NCBI RefSeq assembly: GCF_022818495.1
Contig: NZ_CP089291.1
Location: 186,001 to 250,000, forward strand
Reading direction: 5' to 3'
Length of the DNA stretch: 64,000 nt
DNA from: Fodinisporobacter ferrooxydans
GTDB lineage: Bacteria; Bacillota; Bacilli; Tumebacillales; MYW30-H2
Part shown: one piece after another, positions 36,164 to 46,386 of the stretch
Position numbering within the stretch: position 1 is the first letter of the stretch
Layout: each line of letters opens with the position of its first letter
Translations under genes and position numbers: made by a program
Notes under the pieces: generated by a model
The model's database searches: none
What the model was told of the DNA's origin: nothing
What the model saw: the letters and a program-made list of their open reading frames with translations, nothing else

Positions 36164-37687
36164 TTATGCACTTACCTTGGTTATGGCCTGGATCAGACTG
36201 TCCTCGGTCACTTCCATACCCGTGAATTCCCCAGTCTGTTTTCCTTGATACATAGTAATAATGCGATCACTCACACCCATAATTTCCGGCATTTCAGAGG
36301 AAATCACCAAGACAGCATATCCTTCCTCAGCCAACCGACGAATCAATTTATGAATTTCTGATTTGGAACCTACATCAATTCCCCGAGTTGGTTCATCCAA
36401 TATCAGCAATTTGGGGTGGATGCTTAACCACTTTGCAATGACTACTTTTTGTTGATTTCCTCCGCTTAAATTCACAACAGGTTGACGAGGACCCGTAATG
36501 CTAATTGAAAATTTTTGCTTAAAATCCGCAAAAATATCTAGTTCTTTTTTAGTTTGAATAAACCCAAATCGTTTCAAGGATTTTAAATGAGCTAACGTCA
36601 TATTGTCTTTCCCGCCCATCCCTAACACAAGCCCTTGTAATTTACGATTTTCCGGAACCAGAGCGATCCCCAGATTGACGGCGACATTGGAATCTGGTAT
36701 ATTTCTTTCTACCTCTTCTATAAAAATTTTCCCGCTGTCCTTTTTTCGGATTCCAAAAATCGTTTCAGCAACTTCCGATCGTCCGGCACCGACCAATCCG
36801 TACAACCCAAGTACTTCTCCTTGGCGAACTGAAAAACTAATATTTGCAAATAGCCGTTTTACTGTCAAATTTTCGACACGCAAGATTTCTTTACCAAATT
36901 GATGTATACTCTTTTCGGAATAATACTCTTCTAAAGTACGTCCTATCATGAGCTGTGTTACTTCCGCTTCATTTGTATCTGCCGTTTTCTTCGTTCCTGT
37001 CACCTTTCCATCTCGTAAAACGGTGATTCGATCAGAAATTTCAAAGATTTCATTCATTTTATGTGAAATGTAAATCATACCAACGCCTTTTTGTTTTAAT
37101 CGCCGAATATTTTCAAATAAGACATCCTTTTCCGCATCAGTCAAAGAAGCTGTCGGTTCATCAAAGATAACCACGTTCGGTTGAAAAGCCAATGCTCGTG
37201 CTATTTCCACCATTTGTTGCTTAGCAATGGATAATTCACCCACCAACGTTGTTTCGGAAAAGTCACAGTTCAGTTGATCTAAAATGGCACGTGCATCGGA
37301 ATAAAGTTTATGAAAATCGATTCGACCCAATTTTTTATTGGGAAAACTCCCCAGGAAAATATTTTCGGCAACAGTCAACTCGGAAACCAGAGAAATTTCC
37401 TGGTGTATCAGAACAATGCCCTGTTTTTTTGCATCCATGGGGTTTTTCCAAGTTATTGGTTTTCCCTGATAGATCATCTCACCACTATCAGGTATATAAA
37501 CCCCCGCCAAAACTTTCATTAAAGTTGATTTACCTGCACCGTTCTCCCCTAACAACGCAAGGACTTCTCCTTTTTTAAGCGACAAACTAACTTGATCTAA
37601 GGCCTTGACACCAGGAAATACCTTAGAGATATTTTTTACTTCCAATATATCAATTGCTTCTTTTTTTTCAGGAGAAATGTCTGCCAT
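36164..37687 (-). CDS. sugar ABC transporter ATPase (RbsA/MglA type), inositol operon
   Basis: A duplicated ATPase of about 507 residues with two nucleotide-binding domains: Walker A GENGAGKSTLMKVLAG and a degenerate second site GLVGAGRSEVAE; signatures LSIAKQQMVEIARAL and LSGGNQQKVVIAKWL. ATG at 37687 is preferred, with AAGGGGG eight bases upstream; the frame extends to 37774 without a ribosome-binding site. It is last in an operon iolG-permease-permease-binding protein-ATPase, so it probably energises myo-inositol uptake. Confidence 0.93.
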   Translation of the reverse strand: MADISPEKKEAIDILEVKNISKVFPGVKALDQVSLSLKKGEVLALLGENGAGKSTLMKVLAGVYIPDSGEMIYQGKPITWKNPMDAKKQGIVLIHQEISLVSELTVAENIFLGSFPNKKLGRIDFHKLYSDARAILDQLNCDFSETTLVGELSIAKQQMVEIARALAFQPNVVIFDEPTASLTDAEKDVLFENIRRLKQKGVGMIYISHKMNEIFEISDRITVLRDGKVTGTKKTADTNEAEVTQLMIGRTLEEYYSEKSIHQFGKEILRVENLTVKRLFANISFSVRQGEVLGLYGLVGAGRSEVAETIFGIRKKDSGKIFIEEVERNIPDSNVAVNLGIALVPENRKLQGLVLGMGGKDNMTLAHLKSLKRFGFIQTKKELDIFADFKQKFSISITGPRQPVVNLSGGNQQKVVIAKWLSIHPKLLILDEPTRGIDVGSKSEIHKLIRRLAEEGYAVLVISSEMPEIMGVSDRIITMYQGKQTGEFTGMEVTEDSLIQAITKVSA

Positions 37688-37897
37688 ATTTTCAACCCCC
37701 TTCAATGGAAAACAAAAATACCGAAAATAATTGACTATGAAACTTTCATTTCCAGTAAACTTGTTTAGTAGCAAAAAAGAGGCTGATCCTCGAATTCATG
37801 ATTTATATAGTAGAATTATCAAGGAGTCAAAGGATTCGATAAATTCAAACCATCTTTTTTGCGTATCTTTTATTTCGTCATCTGATTTATTACAATT

Positions 37898-38893
37898 TTA
37901 AAAGACCGGTTTTGTAAATTGTTTATAGTTAGAATGCGTAATTTTCGGCGTTTTAAAATAATCATTAAATGGTACTTTTTTGCCTTCCGCAACATCAATT
38001 CCCATCTTCAATGCATTTTCTGCATCGGAAACAGGAGATTGATACACAGAACCGTAGTACTCCCCTTTTGCGATTGCATCATAACCGACAGCAAAGTTTC
38101 CTGACCCTGTAATTTTAATGTCTTTTAATCGACCAGCTGCTTTAATCGCATTTAAGGCACCCACACCAACATTGTCATCTAAAGCATATACACCGTTGAT
38201 GTCTTTATATTTAGTTAAAAAATCTTCCATAACTTGCTGCGCTTTGGCCCGATCACCATTTGCCGGCTGGCTATCGAGAACTTTAATATTTGGATATTTT
38301 TTAATGGCCTCATTAAAACCTTGAGCCCTCTGAATTGACGTGGTATATCCCGGTGTACCCAAAATTTCTACAATATTACCTTTTCCATTTAATGCTTCAG
38401 CTAATTCCTCGCCAGCTTCTCTCCCTTCTGCTACATTGTCAGGTCCAGAGAATCCCTTAATGTATTTGTTGCCAGACGGATCGATTGGGGAGTTGGTCAT
38501 GATTACGGGAATGCCTGCATTATAAGCCTTTTTAACTGCCGGAATAATTGTTTTTCCATTCGTTGGCCATACAATAATAACGCTTACTTTTTGTTGAATT
38601 AAGTCTTCTATTTGGTTCATCTGTTTTGCAGGATCGCCTCCGGCATCCAACATAACAGTTTTGACACCAAGTTTCTTAGCGTAATCTCTGAATGATTGAT
38701 CGTAAGTTGTCTCATAGCTATCGGCACCTACATTGCTTTCTGTAATTCCAATCACTATATTATGAATATCTTTTGTTTTAGCCGGGGGAGAACTTGCCGA
38801 TTGGCTGTTTTGTGACCCACAACCGGATAAAACAACCATAGCTGACAACAAAGCCACACTCGATACATAAAATGACTTTTTCATTCTTTTCAT
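37898..38893 (-). CDS. sugar-binding lipoprotein (RbsB type), probably inositol-binding
   Basis: A type-1 periplasmic binding protein of 331 residues with lipobox VLSGC. Features: IVIGITESNVGADSYETTYDQSF, represented by TESNVGADSYETTYD, then VIIVWPTNGKTI, PVIMTNSPIDPSG, and VYALDDNVGVGAL. Its place in an operon with iolG suggests inositol, as in the Caulobacter IbpA/IatAP importer. The 210-bp gap to the ATPase gene contains no clear terminator. Confidence 0.92.
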   Translation of the reverse strand: MKRMKKSFYVSSVALLSAMVVLSGCGSQNSQSASSPPAKTKDIHNIVIGITESNVGADSYETTYDQSFRDYAKKLGVKTVMLDAGGDPAKQMNQIEDLIQQKVSVIIVWPTNGKTIIPAVKKAYNAGIPVIMTNSPIDPSGNKYIKGFSGPDNVAEGREAGEELAEALNGKGNIVEILGTPGYTTSIQRAQGFNEAIKKYPNIKVLDSQPANGDRAKAQQVMEDFLTKYKDINGVYALDDNVGVGALNAIKAAGRLKDIKITGSGNFAVGYDAIAKGEYYGSVYQSPVSDAENALKMGIDVAEGKKVPFNDYFKTPKITHSNYKQFTKPVF

Positions 38894-38981
38894 AGTAACA
38901 ATTACCTCCCATTTTTTGATTTTTCCAAATCCGTGATTCTTTTATCTTGCTAGTTGTGCAAGTGCCTCACCCCCTTCAAAT

Positions 38982-39989
38982 TTACTTAGCCCTACTTACT
39001 TGCTTATCGATAAATATAACTGCAATCAAAATGACTCCCATTAATACGAGCACGTAATATGACTGCACGTGAAGCAAGTCCATACCGTTTCGTAAAATTC
39101 CAATAACCAATACTCCGCCCAATGTTCGGATTACACTGCCAAAGCCGCCTTGTAGTTTCGTTCCTCCAAGAACCACTGCTGTTATCGACCACAATTCATA
39201 ATCAGTGCCAAGCGTTGGAGTGGCGGCTCCCATTTCTGAAGCCATCATGATACCGGCAACCGATGCCATGATTCCGCTTACAATGAAATTAATAAATATG
39301 TGAAGTTTGACTCGGACTCCCGCATTTAATGCTGCATCATAATTTCCTCCAATCGCAATTGCATTCCGTCCATGCGATGTTTTTTTCAAAACCCATTGGC
39401 CAATTACGACAAATACTAAAAAGAATATAACGATAATCGAGATTGGACCAAGTTGTAAAGCACCAAAGTTACTTAAAGCAGGATTTTCAGCTACAAAGGA
39501 TTGCTGTTTTGTTAAGACAAAAACCAAGCCCCGTACCCCTAGCATGGCACCTAATGTGACGATAAACGAATTAATCCCGGCTCGAGTAACAAAAAATCCG
39601 TTAATAGCCCCAATAACCACACCTGCAAGAAGGCTTGCCAATACAGCCAACACCATACCATGTGATTCAAATCCGACAACGATATTGGCTGAAAGTGCCA
39701 ATAACGAACCGACAGTCAGGTCAATATTTGCGTTTAAAATAATAAAGGTCATCGCAATTGCTATAAATCCAATGATAGAAGATTGCAATAATACATCCGA
39801 CAGATTGGATACTGTAAAAAAGTACGGACTTGATAAACCAAAAATGATAAGACAAAGTATGACTACCAACCATATTGGTTGGTTCCTGATAAATTTCCCA
39901 ATCATTCTGAGAGATTGTATCCCGGCCTTCTTTTGTCCAACACTAGTGGATTTGTCCATTGTACTTTCATTGATGAATTGTCCCATCAT
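38982..39989 (-). CDS. sugar ABC transporter permease (RbsC type), second
   Basis: A membrane permease of about 335 residues with an N-terminal cytoplasmic stretch and 8-10 helices. It contains the family blocks NANIDLTVGSLLALSANIV and GGTKLQGGFGSVIRTLGGVL. ATG at 39989 overlaps the preceding permease stop (ATGA) with AAGGAGG upstream. Having two different RbsC-type permeases suggests a heterodimeric channel. Confidence 0.93.
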   Translation of the reverse strand: MMGQFINESTMDKSTSVGQKKAGIQSLRMIGKFIRNQPIWLVVILCLIIFGLSSPYFFTVSNLSDVLLQSSIIGFIAIAMTFIILNANIDLTVGSLLALSANIVVGFESHGMVLAVLASLLAGVVIGAINGFFVTRAGINSFIVTLGAMLGVRGLVFVLTKQQSFVAENPALSNFGALQLGPISIIVIFFLVFVVIGQWVLKKTSHGRNAIAIGGNYDAALNAGVRVKLHIFINFIVSGIMASVAGIMMASEMGAATPTLGTDYELWSITAVVLGGTKLQGGFGSVIRTLGGVLVIGILRNGMDLLHVQSYYVLVLMGVILIAVIFIDKQVSRAK

Positions 39990-40963
39990 ACGAAAATTTT
40001 CCTCCTTTTCGAAATCAAATCCACCCATACTGCAGCAATGATCACAAACCATTCAACTAGCCATTGTGCATAAAAAGGGAATCCCAGCAAGATCATTCCA
40101 TTTTTAATAAAACCTAAAATTAAAACTCCAATAACCGTTTTAAATACACTTCCTGAACCTCCCATTAAACTCGTACCACCTAATATCACAGCAGCAATAA
40201 CATCAAGCTCATATCCTTGACCGAGAGTATTTTGAGATGACATAAGACGAGAACCCATTATAATTGCTCCAATACTTGTGCAAAATGCTGAAAGCATATA
40301 CACACTAAATGTTACCCACTTGGAACGGATACCAGTAAATTCACTTGCAATCCGATTGCCTCCAACGGCAAATATTTGCCGGCCGAATGTAGTCTTAGTC
40401 AGCAATATACTGAAAACTATCGCCACAACCAGGAAAATGAGTACAGGGACAGGTACTCCCAACACATAAGAACTTCCAAAAAATTTAAACCAAGTGTGAC
40501 TTGGATTTTTAATAATAAAACTTTTGCCTCCTGAGTAGATCAGCGTTATGCCTTGCAAGGCAGGAAGCATTGCCAACGTAATAATTAAGGAATTCAGTTT
40601 AAAAAATCCGATTAAAATCCCATTGATACAACCAATGACCAACGCAACAGCGATAGTGATTAATATAGCTAGACCCGGTCCCACCTTATCATGCAGATTG
40701 ACAACCAATACCGTAGTCAAGGATAAAAGTGATCCTACCGATAAATCGATATCGCCACTGATAATCACAAACGTCATGGAGACAGCCATTATACCGACGA
40801 TAGAAACTTGACGAAGTACCAATAAAATATTATTTGCAGTTAAAAACGTATTGGAATGGAATGAGATAGCAATTAACAACAAGATAAACGCTATTAAAAT
40901 GCCCTGTTGTTTTATTGCATTTCCTACAGCATTCCTAGATAAAAGCGAATTCATATAGTTCAC
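39986..40963 (-). CDS. sugar ABC transporter permease (RbsC type), first
   Basis: A membrane permease of 325 residues with motifs ISGDIDLSVGSLLSLTTVL and GGTSLMGGSGSVFKTVIGVL. It is the first transporter gene after iolG, with a LacI-type operator palindrome 29 bp upstream of its start. It is coupled by a 4-base overlap to the second permease. Confidence 0.93.
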   Translation of the reverse strand: MNYMNSLLSRNAVGNAIKQQGILIAFILLLIAISFHSNTFLTANNILLVLRQVSIVGIMAVSMTFVIISGDIDLSVGSLLSLTTVLVVNLHDKVGPGLAILITIAVALVIGCINGILIGFFKLNSLIITLAMLPALQGITLIYSGGKSFIIKNPSHTWFKFFGSSYVLGVPVPVLIFLVVAIVFSILLTKTTFGRQIFAVGGNRIASEFTGIRSKWVTFSVYMLSAFCTSIGAIIMGSRLMSSQNTLGQGYELDVIAAVILGGTSLMGGSGSVFKTVIGVLILGFIKNGMILLGFPFYAQWLVEWFVIIAAVWVDLISKRRKIFV

Positions 40964-40991
40964 CTCTGCAGTTTTTTAAAAAACCAACAAG

Positions 40992-41009
40992 AACGAGAAC
41001 GTGCTCGTT
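40992..41009. promoter_or_regulatory. LacI-type operator, site 1 (iolG-permease gap)
   Basis: AACGAGAACGTGCTCGTT is an 18-bp palindrome with 8 of 9 pairs and the central CG typical of LacI-family sites. It shares CGAGnnCGnnCTC with sites at 42126 and 42246. It could also fold as a weak hairpin in mRNA. Confidence 0.6.
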
Positions 41010-41037
41010 GTCATGCCATTTTACTTATAAAGAAACT

Positions 41038-42108
<1,071 letters not shown>

Positions 42109-42125
42109 TTAAATAGCTGTCTCAT

Positions 42126-42143
42126 AACGAGCGCGCGCTCTTT
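42126..42143. promoter_or_regulatory. LacI-type operator, site 2 (iolG promoter)
   Basis: AACGAGCGCGCGCTCTTT, with the perfect core GAGCGCGCGCTC and a central CG. It lies just downstream of the probable transcription start, a position suited to blocking RNA polymerase. Confidence 0.65.
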
Positions 42144-42168
42144 AGCATAGATATTCACAGCACGAACG

Positions 42169-42174
42169 ATTATA
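42169..42174 (-). promoter_or_regulatory. -10 element of iolG operon
   Basis: TATAAT on the minus strand, 90 bp before the iolG start; the -35 at the expected distance is poor. Confidence 0.45.
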
Positions 42175-42245
42175 CCGCCATTAATGTTTAGGAAATAGTT
42201 TGTTTTTATACAATTCATCTCTTACTAATATATTCATTTTTATTT

Positions 42246-42263
42246 TACGAGCACGGACTCGAA
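42246..42263. promoter_or_regulatory. LacI-type operator, site 3 (upstream of iolG promoter)
   Basis: TACGAGCACGGACTCGAA shares CGAG-n2-CG-n2-CTCG with sites 1 and 2, with weaker inner symmetry. It lies about 75 bp upstream of the -10, near the 3' end of the regulator gene. Confidence 0.5.
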
Positions 42264-42320
42264 AATGGCTTAAATAAATGCTGATACTTCAGCAAAGTTA
42301 TCTGCCAAATTTTTATCAGC

Positions 42321-43343
42321 TCATTCAATATTTCCTTTGATTTTAATATCAATCGATGTTTTAATGTGTTCTGTTTCCGGCTTTTTCTCATGATATAAAT
42401 AATCAAAAAGGATTTTCAATGGTTTATAGCCTTGAGAAAACAGATCCTGAGCAATTGTAAAATTAATGACATCTTCTTTGATCAATTGCACAATTTCAGG
42501 ATAAACATCAAAACTTACTATTTTCACCTGCTTATCTTTATTCATAAATCTTACTACCTTACCTACTTCACTAACATTACCACAAGTTATATATATTCCT
42601 TTAAGATCTTCAATTTTATCAAGTAATGATTTTGTTTTTTGAAAGGTGGTAAGTTTTTGTTCGTATGTTTCAACAACATCGACAATTTCAATATTGGGAT
42701 ACGTATTTTTTATCACTTTTTCAAATCCTTCTTGCCTTTTCTGCACGAACGATTGAATTTTAGAATCTGTAATAATTGCTACCTTACCATGTCCATTCAA
42801 AATCTCCCCCATTAATTCACCAGCGACTCTGCCAGCTTTCAACATATCCTGTCCAACAAAACACATTCTTTTGCTTTCAGGTAAATCTATATTTGTTGTG
42901 ATGACTGGAATACCTTCATCCACGATTTCATCAATCGCATTTCTGATTCTTATATCATTTAGCGGAGTTATGATGAGTCCGGAGATTTTTTTCTTTTTTA
43001 GATGATTGATTATATTTAACTGTTCTACAGGATCAGAGTTACTTGTAATATAATACTGAATTTTCAATCCAAACTGTTTGTATTCCCGATATGCTTCTTC
43101 TATTCCAGCTTTCATTTCTTCTAATGTATCAAAATCCAACAATAATACAGGTACTAATAAAGTCTTTTTTTGGTAAGATAAAGCTTTGCCAATTATATTT
43201 GGCTCATATCCCAATTCATGTATTATATTCTTTACCCTTTCCCTTACTTCATCGCTCACACCTTCTCTGTTGTGTAATACCTTATCTACTGTTGATCGAT
43301 GTACACCAGCTATTTCAGCAATTTCTTTTATAGTTACACTCAT
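42321..43343 (-). CDS. LacI-family transcriptional regulator
   Basis: A repressor-type regulator of about 340 residues. The N-terminal helix-turn-helix and hinge is SVTIKEIAEIAGVHRSTVDKV, followed by a ribose-binding-like effector domain (LGYEPNIIGKAL, GLIITPLNDIRIRNAIDEIV, AGRVAGELMGEILNG). ATG at 43343 is preferred over 43349 because AAGGAAT sits at correct spacing. It lies directly upstream of iolG in the same orientation, so it probably governs the iolG-importer operon in response to an inositol-type ligand. Confidence 0.92.
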   Translation of the reverse strand: MSVTIKEIAEIAGVHRSTVDKVLHNREGVSDEVRERVKNIIHELGYEPNIIGKALSYQKKTLLVPVLLLDFDTLEEMKAGIEEAYREYKQFGLKIQYYITSNSDPVEQLNIINHLKKKKISGLIITPLNDIRIRNAIDEIVDEGIPVITTNIDLPESKRMCFVGQDMLKAGRVAGELMGEILNGHGKVAIITDSKIQSFVQKRQEGFEKVIKNTYPNIEIVDVVETYEQKLTTFQKTKSLLDKIEDLKGIYITCGNVSEVGKVVRFMNKDKQVKIVSFDVYPEIVQLIKEDVINFTIAQDLFSQGYKPLKILFDYLYHEKKPETEHIKTSIDIKIKGNIE

Positions 43344-43349
43344 TACCAT

Positions 43350-43767
43350 CTATTCCTTATTTATTTTGAGTCTCATCTACGATCACGCACTCTTTCTATA
43401 TATCTTTTATTATATACATTATAAAACTATTGTACAGAATTTTTTGTGTTTTTTATTGGGTAAATTAGTTATAACATATTTCACCATTTTAATCCCGTGA
43501 ATCGAGTTGTTTATAATTTCATATCTAAATATAGTGCGTTGGAAGAACAAAATGTGATCTTTTCTGCTCGAATTCAAATATACTTTGCATTTCGTATCTC
43601 GATCAGTACTTACATATTCCGTTTTGATCCTTACAGTTTTATCCCAGAGTTATTTATATATTGAAACTGTGGAATGGCCTTCACGGGCAATACCACAGTC
43701 TTGCTGAAATATTTTGATATCCAGTATTTTATTAAATTTCACTATATCAGGTTATACATTAGTTTTT
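43350..43767. other. intergenic region between LacI gene and dehydrogenase operon
   Basis: About 420 bp of AT-rich sequence. It must hold the LacI promoter, but I see no convincing -35/-10 pair, terminator or RNA element. Confidence 0.4.
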
Positions 43768-44967
43768 TTACACTAACAACGCCTTTATGTTCTCAAACTC
43801 TACCCAACTCGCTCCATTGTCTGCAGAACGAACACAATTTTCAATCCAGCGAATACCATCCAAGCCAGCATCAATATCAGGGTAAACTAAATTCTTTAAT
43901 GTTTCCTCATCATTCCGGTTTTTAGCATCAATAGCAATAGCAAATTTGAGATAAATATTTGCCCATGATTCCGACAACCCTTCTTGATGAAGTGCTCCTA
44001 AACGCTCATCGGCATTACAGGATTCGTCTAAGTAAGGCATTGCACGAATTAGAGTTTGAATAGGTTCTCCCTGAACTTCATATCTAAGTTCATTTGGTTT
44101 GCTATCCCACCATTCTAAACTTGCCTTTGATCCTACAATTCGAATTCTATGACCGTCCATGCATCCCGCGTTGATGGATGATGTCCAAAGTCTTCCTACC
44201 GCTCCATTTTCGTACCGCATAAGAACAAAAGCATTATCCTCTAAAGGGGCACGACTGCCAACAAAACTCTGCCGGTCACATAACAATTTTTTAATTTTCA
44301 TATGTGGCATAATCAACTGTGACATATAATACGTATGTGTGGAAAGATCGCCTAAAACAAAACTTGGTCCTGCTACCTTAGGGTCAACACGCCACTTTTG
44401 CGAATCACTTGTTTTATCCGCTTGATCATTTGCATTAAAACCATGAGTATACTGCAAATCAACCACACGTATCTCGCCAATTTTTCCTTGTTCAATCATT
44501 GCCCGCATTTGAAGTAACATTTGATTTCCAGAGAAACCATACGTTACACCAACAATTTTTCCTTTTTTCTCTGCCAGATCTTTAATCTCTTCACCCTCTT
44601 CAGAGGTAAAAAACAAAGGTTTTTCACAAATAACATGCAAACCAGCTCCTAATGCCGCCTTACAAATTTCATAATGAGTTCCGTTAGGAGTTGCAATGGA
44701 TACAACTTCAACTCCATCCTCCCTCAGCGCTTCTTCTGCAAACATTGTTTTGTAATCAGGATAGCAACGGTTCCCATCAACACCAATATTTATACCAAAA
44801 TCCTTTCCTCTTTCGGGGTCGATATCAAATGCACCTGCTACCAATTGATAAGCTGTATTATCTCTTAGTGCACCAGTACGGTGTTTATAACCAACCTGAC
44901 CAAGTCGGCCACCTCCGACCATACCCCAACGTAGTGGTCTTGCAATTTTTCTTTCACCATTTAACAT
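43768..44967 (-). CDS. Gfo/Idh/MocA-family oxidoreductase
   Basis: An NAD(P)-dependent sugar or inositol dehydrogenase of 399 residues with Rossmann motif GMVGGGRLGQVGY, catalytic CEKPLFFTSEEGEEI and a C-terminal alpha/beta domain. It is longer than and distinct from IolG. ATG at 44967 follows GAGAGGAG. It is preceded by a sugar isomerase gene with a 9-bp gap and driven from the conserved leader upstream of that gene, so it probably handles an inositol stereoisomer or related keto-sugar. Confidence 0.9.
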   Translation of the reverse strand: MLNGERKIARPLRWGMVGGGRLGQVGYKHRTGALRDNTAYQLVAGAFDIDPERGKDFGINIGVDGNRCYPDYKTMFAEEALREDGVEVVSIATPNGTHYEICKAALGAGLHVICEKPLFFTSEEGEEIKDLAEKKGKIVGVTYGFSGNQMLLQMRAMIEQGKIGEIRVVDLQYTHGFNANDQADKTSDSQKWRVDPKVAGPSFVLGDLSTHTYYMSQLIMPHMKIKKLLCDRQSFVGSRAPLEDNAFVLMRYENGAVGRLWTSSINAGCMDGHRIRIVGSKASLEWWDSKPNELRYEVQGEPIQTLIRAMPYLDESCNADERLGALHQEGLSESWANIYLKFAIAIDAKNRNDEETLKNLVYPDIDAGLDGIRWIENCVRSADNGASWVEFENIKALLV

Positions 44968-45018
44968 TGTAAAGCTCCTCTCATTTATATAATTTTCATT
45001 TGGAATCACCTATTTAAG

Positions 45019-45960
45019 CTAAAAGCTAAGTGTTTGTTTTAGCGCATCAATTGAGGTTCTTATCCCCGCTTCTACAGACATAGTAAGATCTTCCATTTCC
45101 AAAGAAACTTCTGCATCATATCCCATCATCTTAACTACGGAGAAAAACTCTTTCCACCATTGCAAGTCTTTTCCGCAACCTACTGCTACATAGTTCCAGG
45201 CTCTATTCGCTACATCCGTTATTTCTTTGGTTTCCAACACACCATTCACAGCTGAAAGGTGTCTCTCAAGCCGAACATCTTTACCATGAACATGATGAAT
45301 AGCTTCTCCTAATTCCCTAGCTGCTAAAATCGGATCAGCTCCCATCCATATGAGATGGCTTGGGTCCAGGTTTAACCCCACTATTGGACCTACTGCATTG
45401 CGTAATCGAAATAAAGTTTCAGGATTATAAACTAATTGGGAGCTGAAATTTTCAAGTGCAATTTTTTCAACGCCACATCCTTCAGCTTTTTTAACTAATT
45501 TTCCCCAATACGGAATCGCTACTTCATTCCATTGATAATCTAAAATTTCCTTGAGAACCGGAGGCCAACTGACAGTATAAGTGATCCAGTTAGGAATTTT
45601 ATCTTCAGGGCTTCCGGCTGGAAGACCACTCATCATAACTACTTTTTTTACCCCTAACAAATTAGCCAATTCCATCGTTTTATCTGTAACTTCCCGATGC
45701 TCTTTTCCAAGTTTCCCTGGATCTAAAGGATTTCCTGAGCAATTTAAAGCACACAGTTTTATATTTCGTTTTTCTAAACTATTTAAAAATTCATTCCTTT
45801 TTTGATTACTTTCTAATAGTTCATCTAAATTTAAATGGGGTGCAGAAGACCAGCCACCAGTTGTCATTTCAATCGTATCGATCCCTAATTCCACTACAAA
45901 ATCTAACATTTGTTCAAATGGCAAGTGACCCAAACTATCTGTTACATATGATAATTTCAT
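45019..45960 (-). CDS. sugar phosphate isomerase/epimerase (AP-endonuclease-2-like TIM barrel)
   Basis: A 313-residue TIM-barrel protein of the IolE/IolH/xylose-isomerase-like superfamily. Likely metal ligands are in ALENFSS (Glu), GLNLDPSHLIWMG (Asp/His), HHVHGKD and VSLEMED. It is paired with a Gfo/Idh/MocA dehydrogenase, a frequent partnership in carbohydrate-isomer pathways. It could isomerise or dehydrate an inosose. Since a canonical iolE was not found in the window, this gene or the IolH-like gene might fill that role. AAGGAGGC precedes the ATG. Confidence 0.88.
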   Translation of the reverse strand: MKLSYVTDSLGHLPFEQMLDFVVELGIDTIEMTTGGWSSAPHLNLDELLESNQKRNEFLNSLEKRNIKLCALNCSGNPLDPGKLGKEHREVTDKTMELANLLGVKKVVMMSGLPAGSPEDKIPNWITYTVSWPPVLKEILDYQWNEVAIPYWGKLVKKAEGCGVEKIALENFSSQLVYNPETLFRLRNAVGPIVGLNLDPSHLIWMGADPILAARELGEAIHHVHGKDVRLERHLSAVNGVLETKEITDVANRAWNYVAVGCGKDLQWWKEFFSVVKMMGYDAEVSLEMEDLTMSVEAGIRTSIDALKQTLSF

Positions 45961-46015
45961 AAAATTTTGCCTCCTTGGCTAGTTATTGCCGCATGGCTTC
46001 GCAATTGAGAGATTA

Positions 46016-46324
46016 TGTAACCGATTTCTCTCAAGATAAAAAAATAATATATCCATTTTCATATATCTTCGAACTAATAATATGATAACAACATAGTCAT
46101 TCTTATATTAATGAACCGAATATTTTTTGCATTTAAAAGACATCATACTAAAATAGTTCTTTTTCTTAAAATTCTTTACTAAGCTTATTTCAGCTATCAT
46201 TTTCGAATAAAATCACCTTCTTTATATTTAATATTTCATCTGTTTACACAGATAATTATATAAAGGTCCGTAATATTTGTATTTAAACTTTGAAGACATA
46301 TTTTTGCATTTTAAAGACATCTTT
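46016..46324 (-). promoter_or_regulatory. duplicated inositol leader/promoter, copy 1
   Basis: About 300 bp that match the iolA leader (55574-55863) in order and spacing. AraC-style direct repeats TTTGAAGACATATTT (46289-46303) and TTTAAAGACATCTTT (46310-46324) are 21 bp apart. A -10 TATAAT lies at 46255-46260 with a poor -35, an inverted repeat ATCTGT/ACAGAT at 46238-46253, and a cre-like TGTAACCGATTTCT at 46016-46029. A 30-codon minus-strand frame preceded by AAGGTGATT lies inside the leader but is not conserved in copy 2. Confidence 0.75.
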
Positions 46325-46360
46325 CTAGACAACAACTTGTAAAATGTTCTTTAAAGAAAA

Positions 46361-46384
46361 AAAGCCCACTTTAATTAAGTGGGG
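46361..46384 (-). terminator. terminator of the AraC regulator gene
   Basis: A perfect CCCACTT (46365-46371)/AAGTGGG (46377-46383) hairpin is followed by a T7 run on the minus strand, directly after the stop codon. Confidence 0.85.
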
Positions 46385-46386
46385 AA

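Noticed and set aside
46110-46205. 30-codon leader frame in inositol leader copy 1
   Set aside because: The start codon and frame are not preserved in leader copy 2, so it is probably not a conserved peptide.
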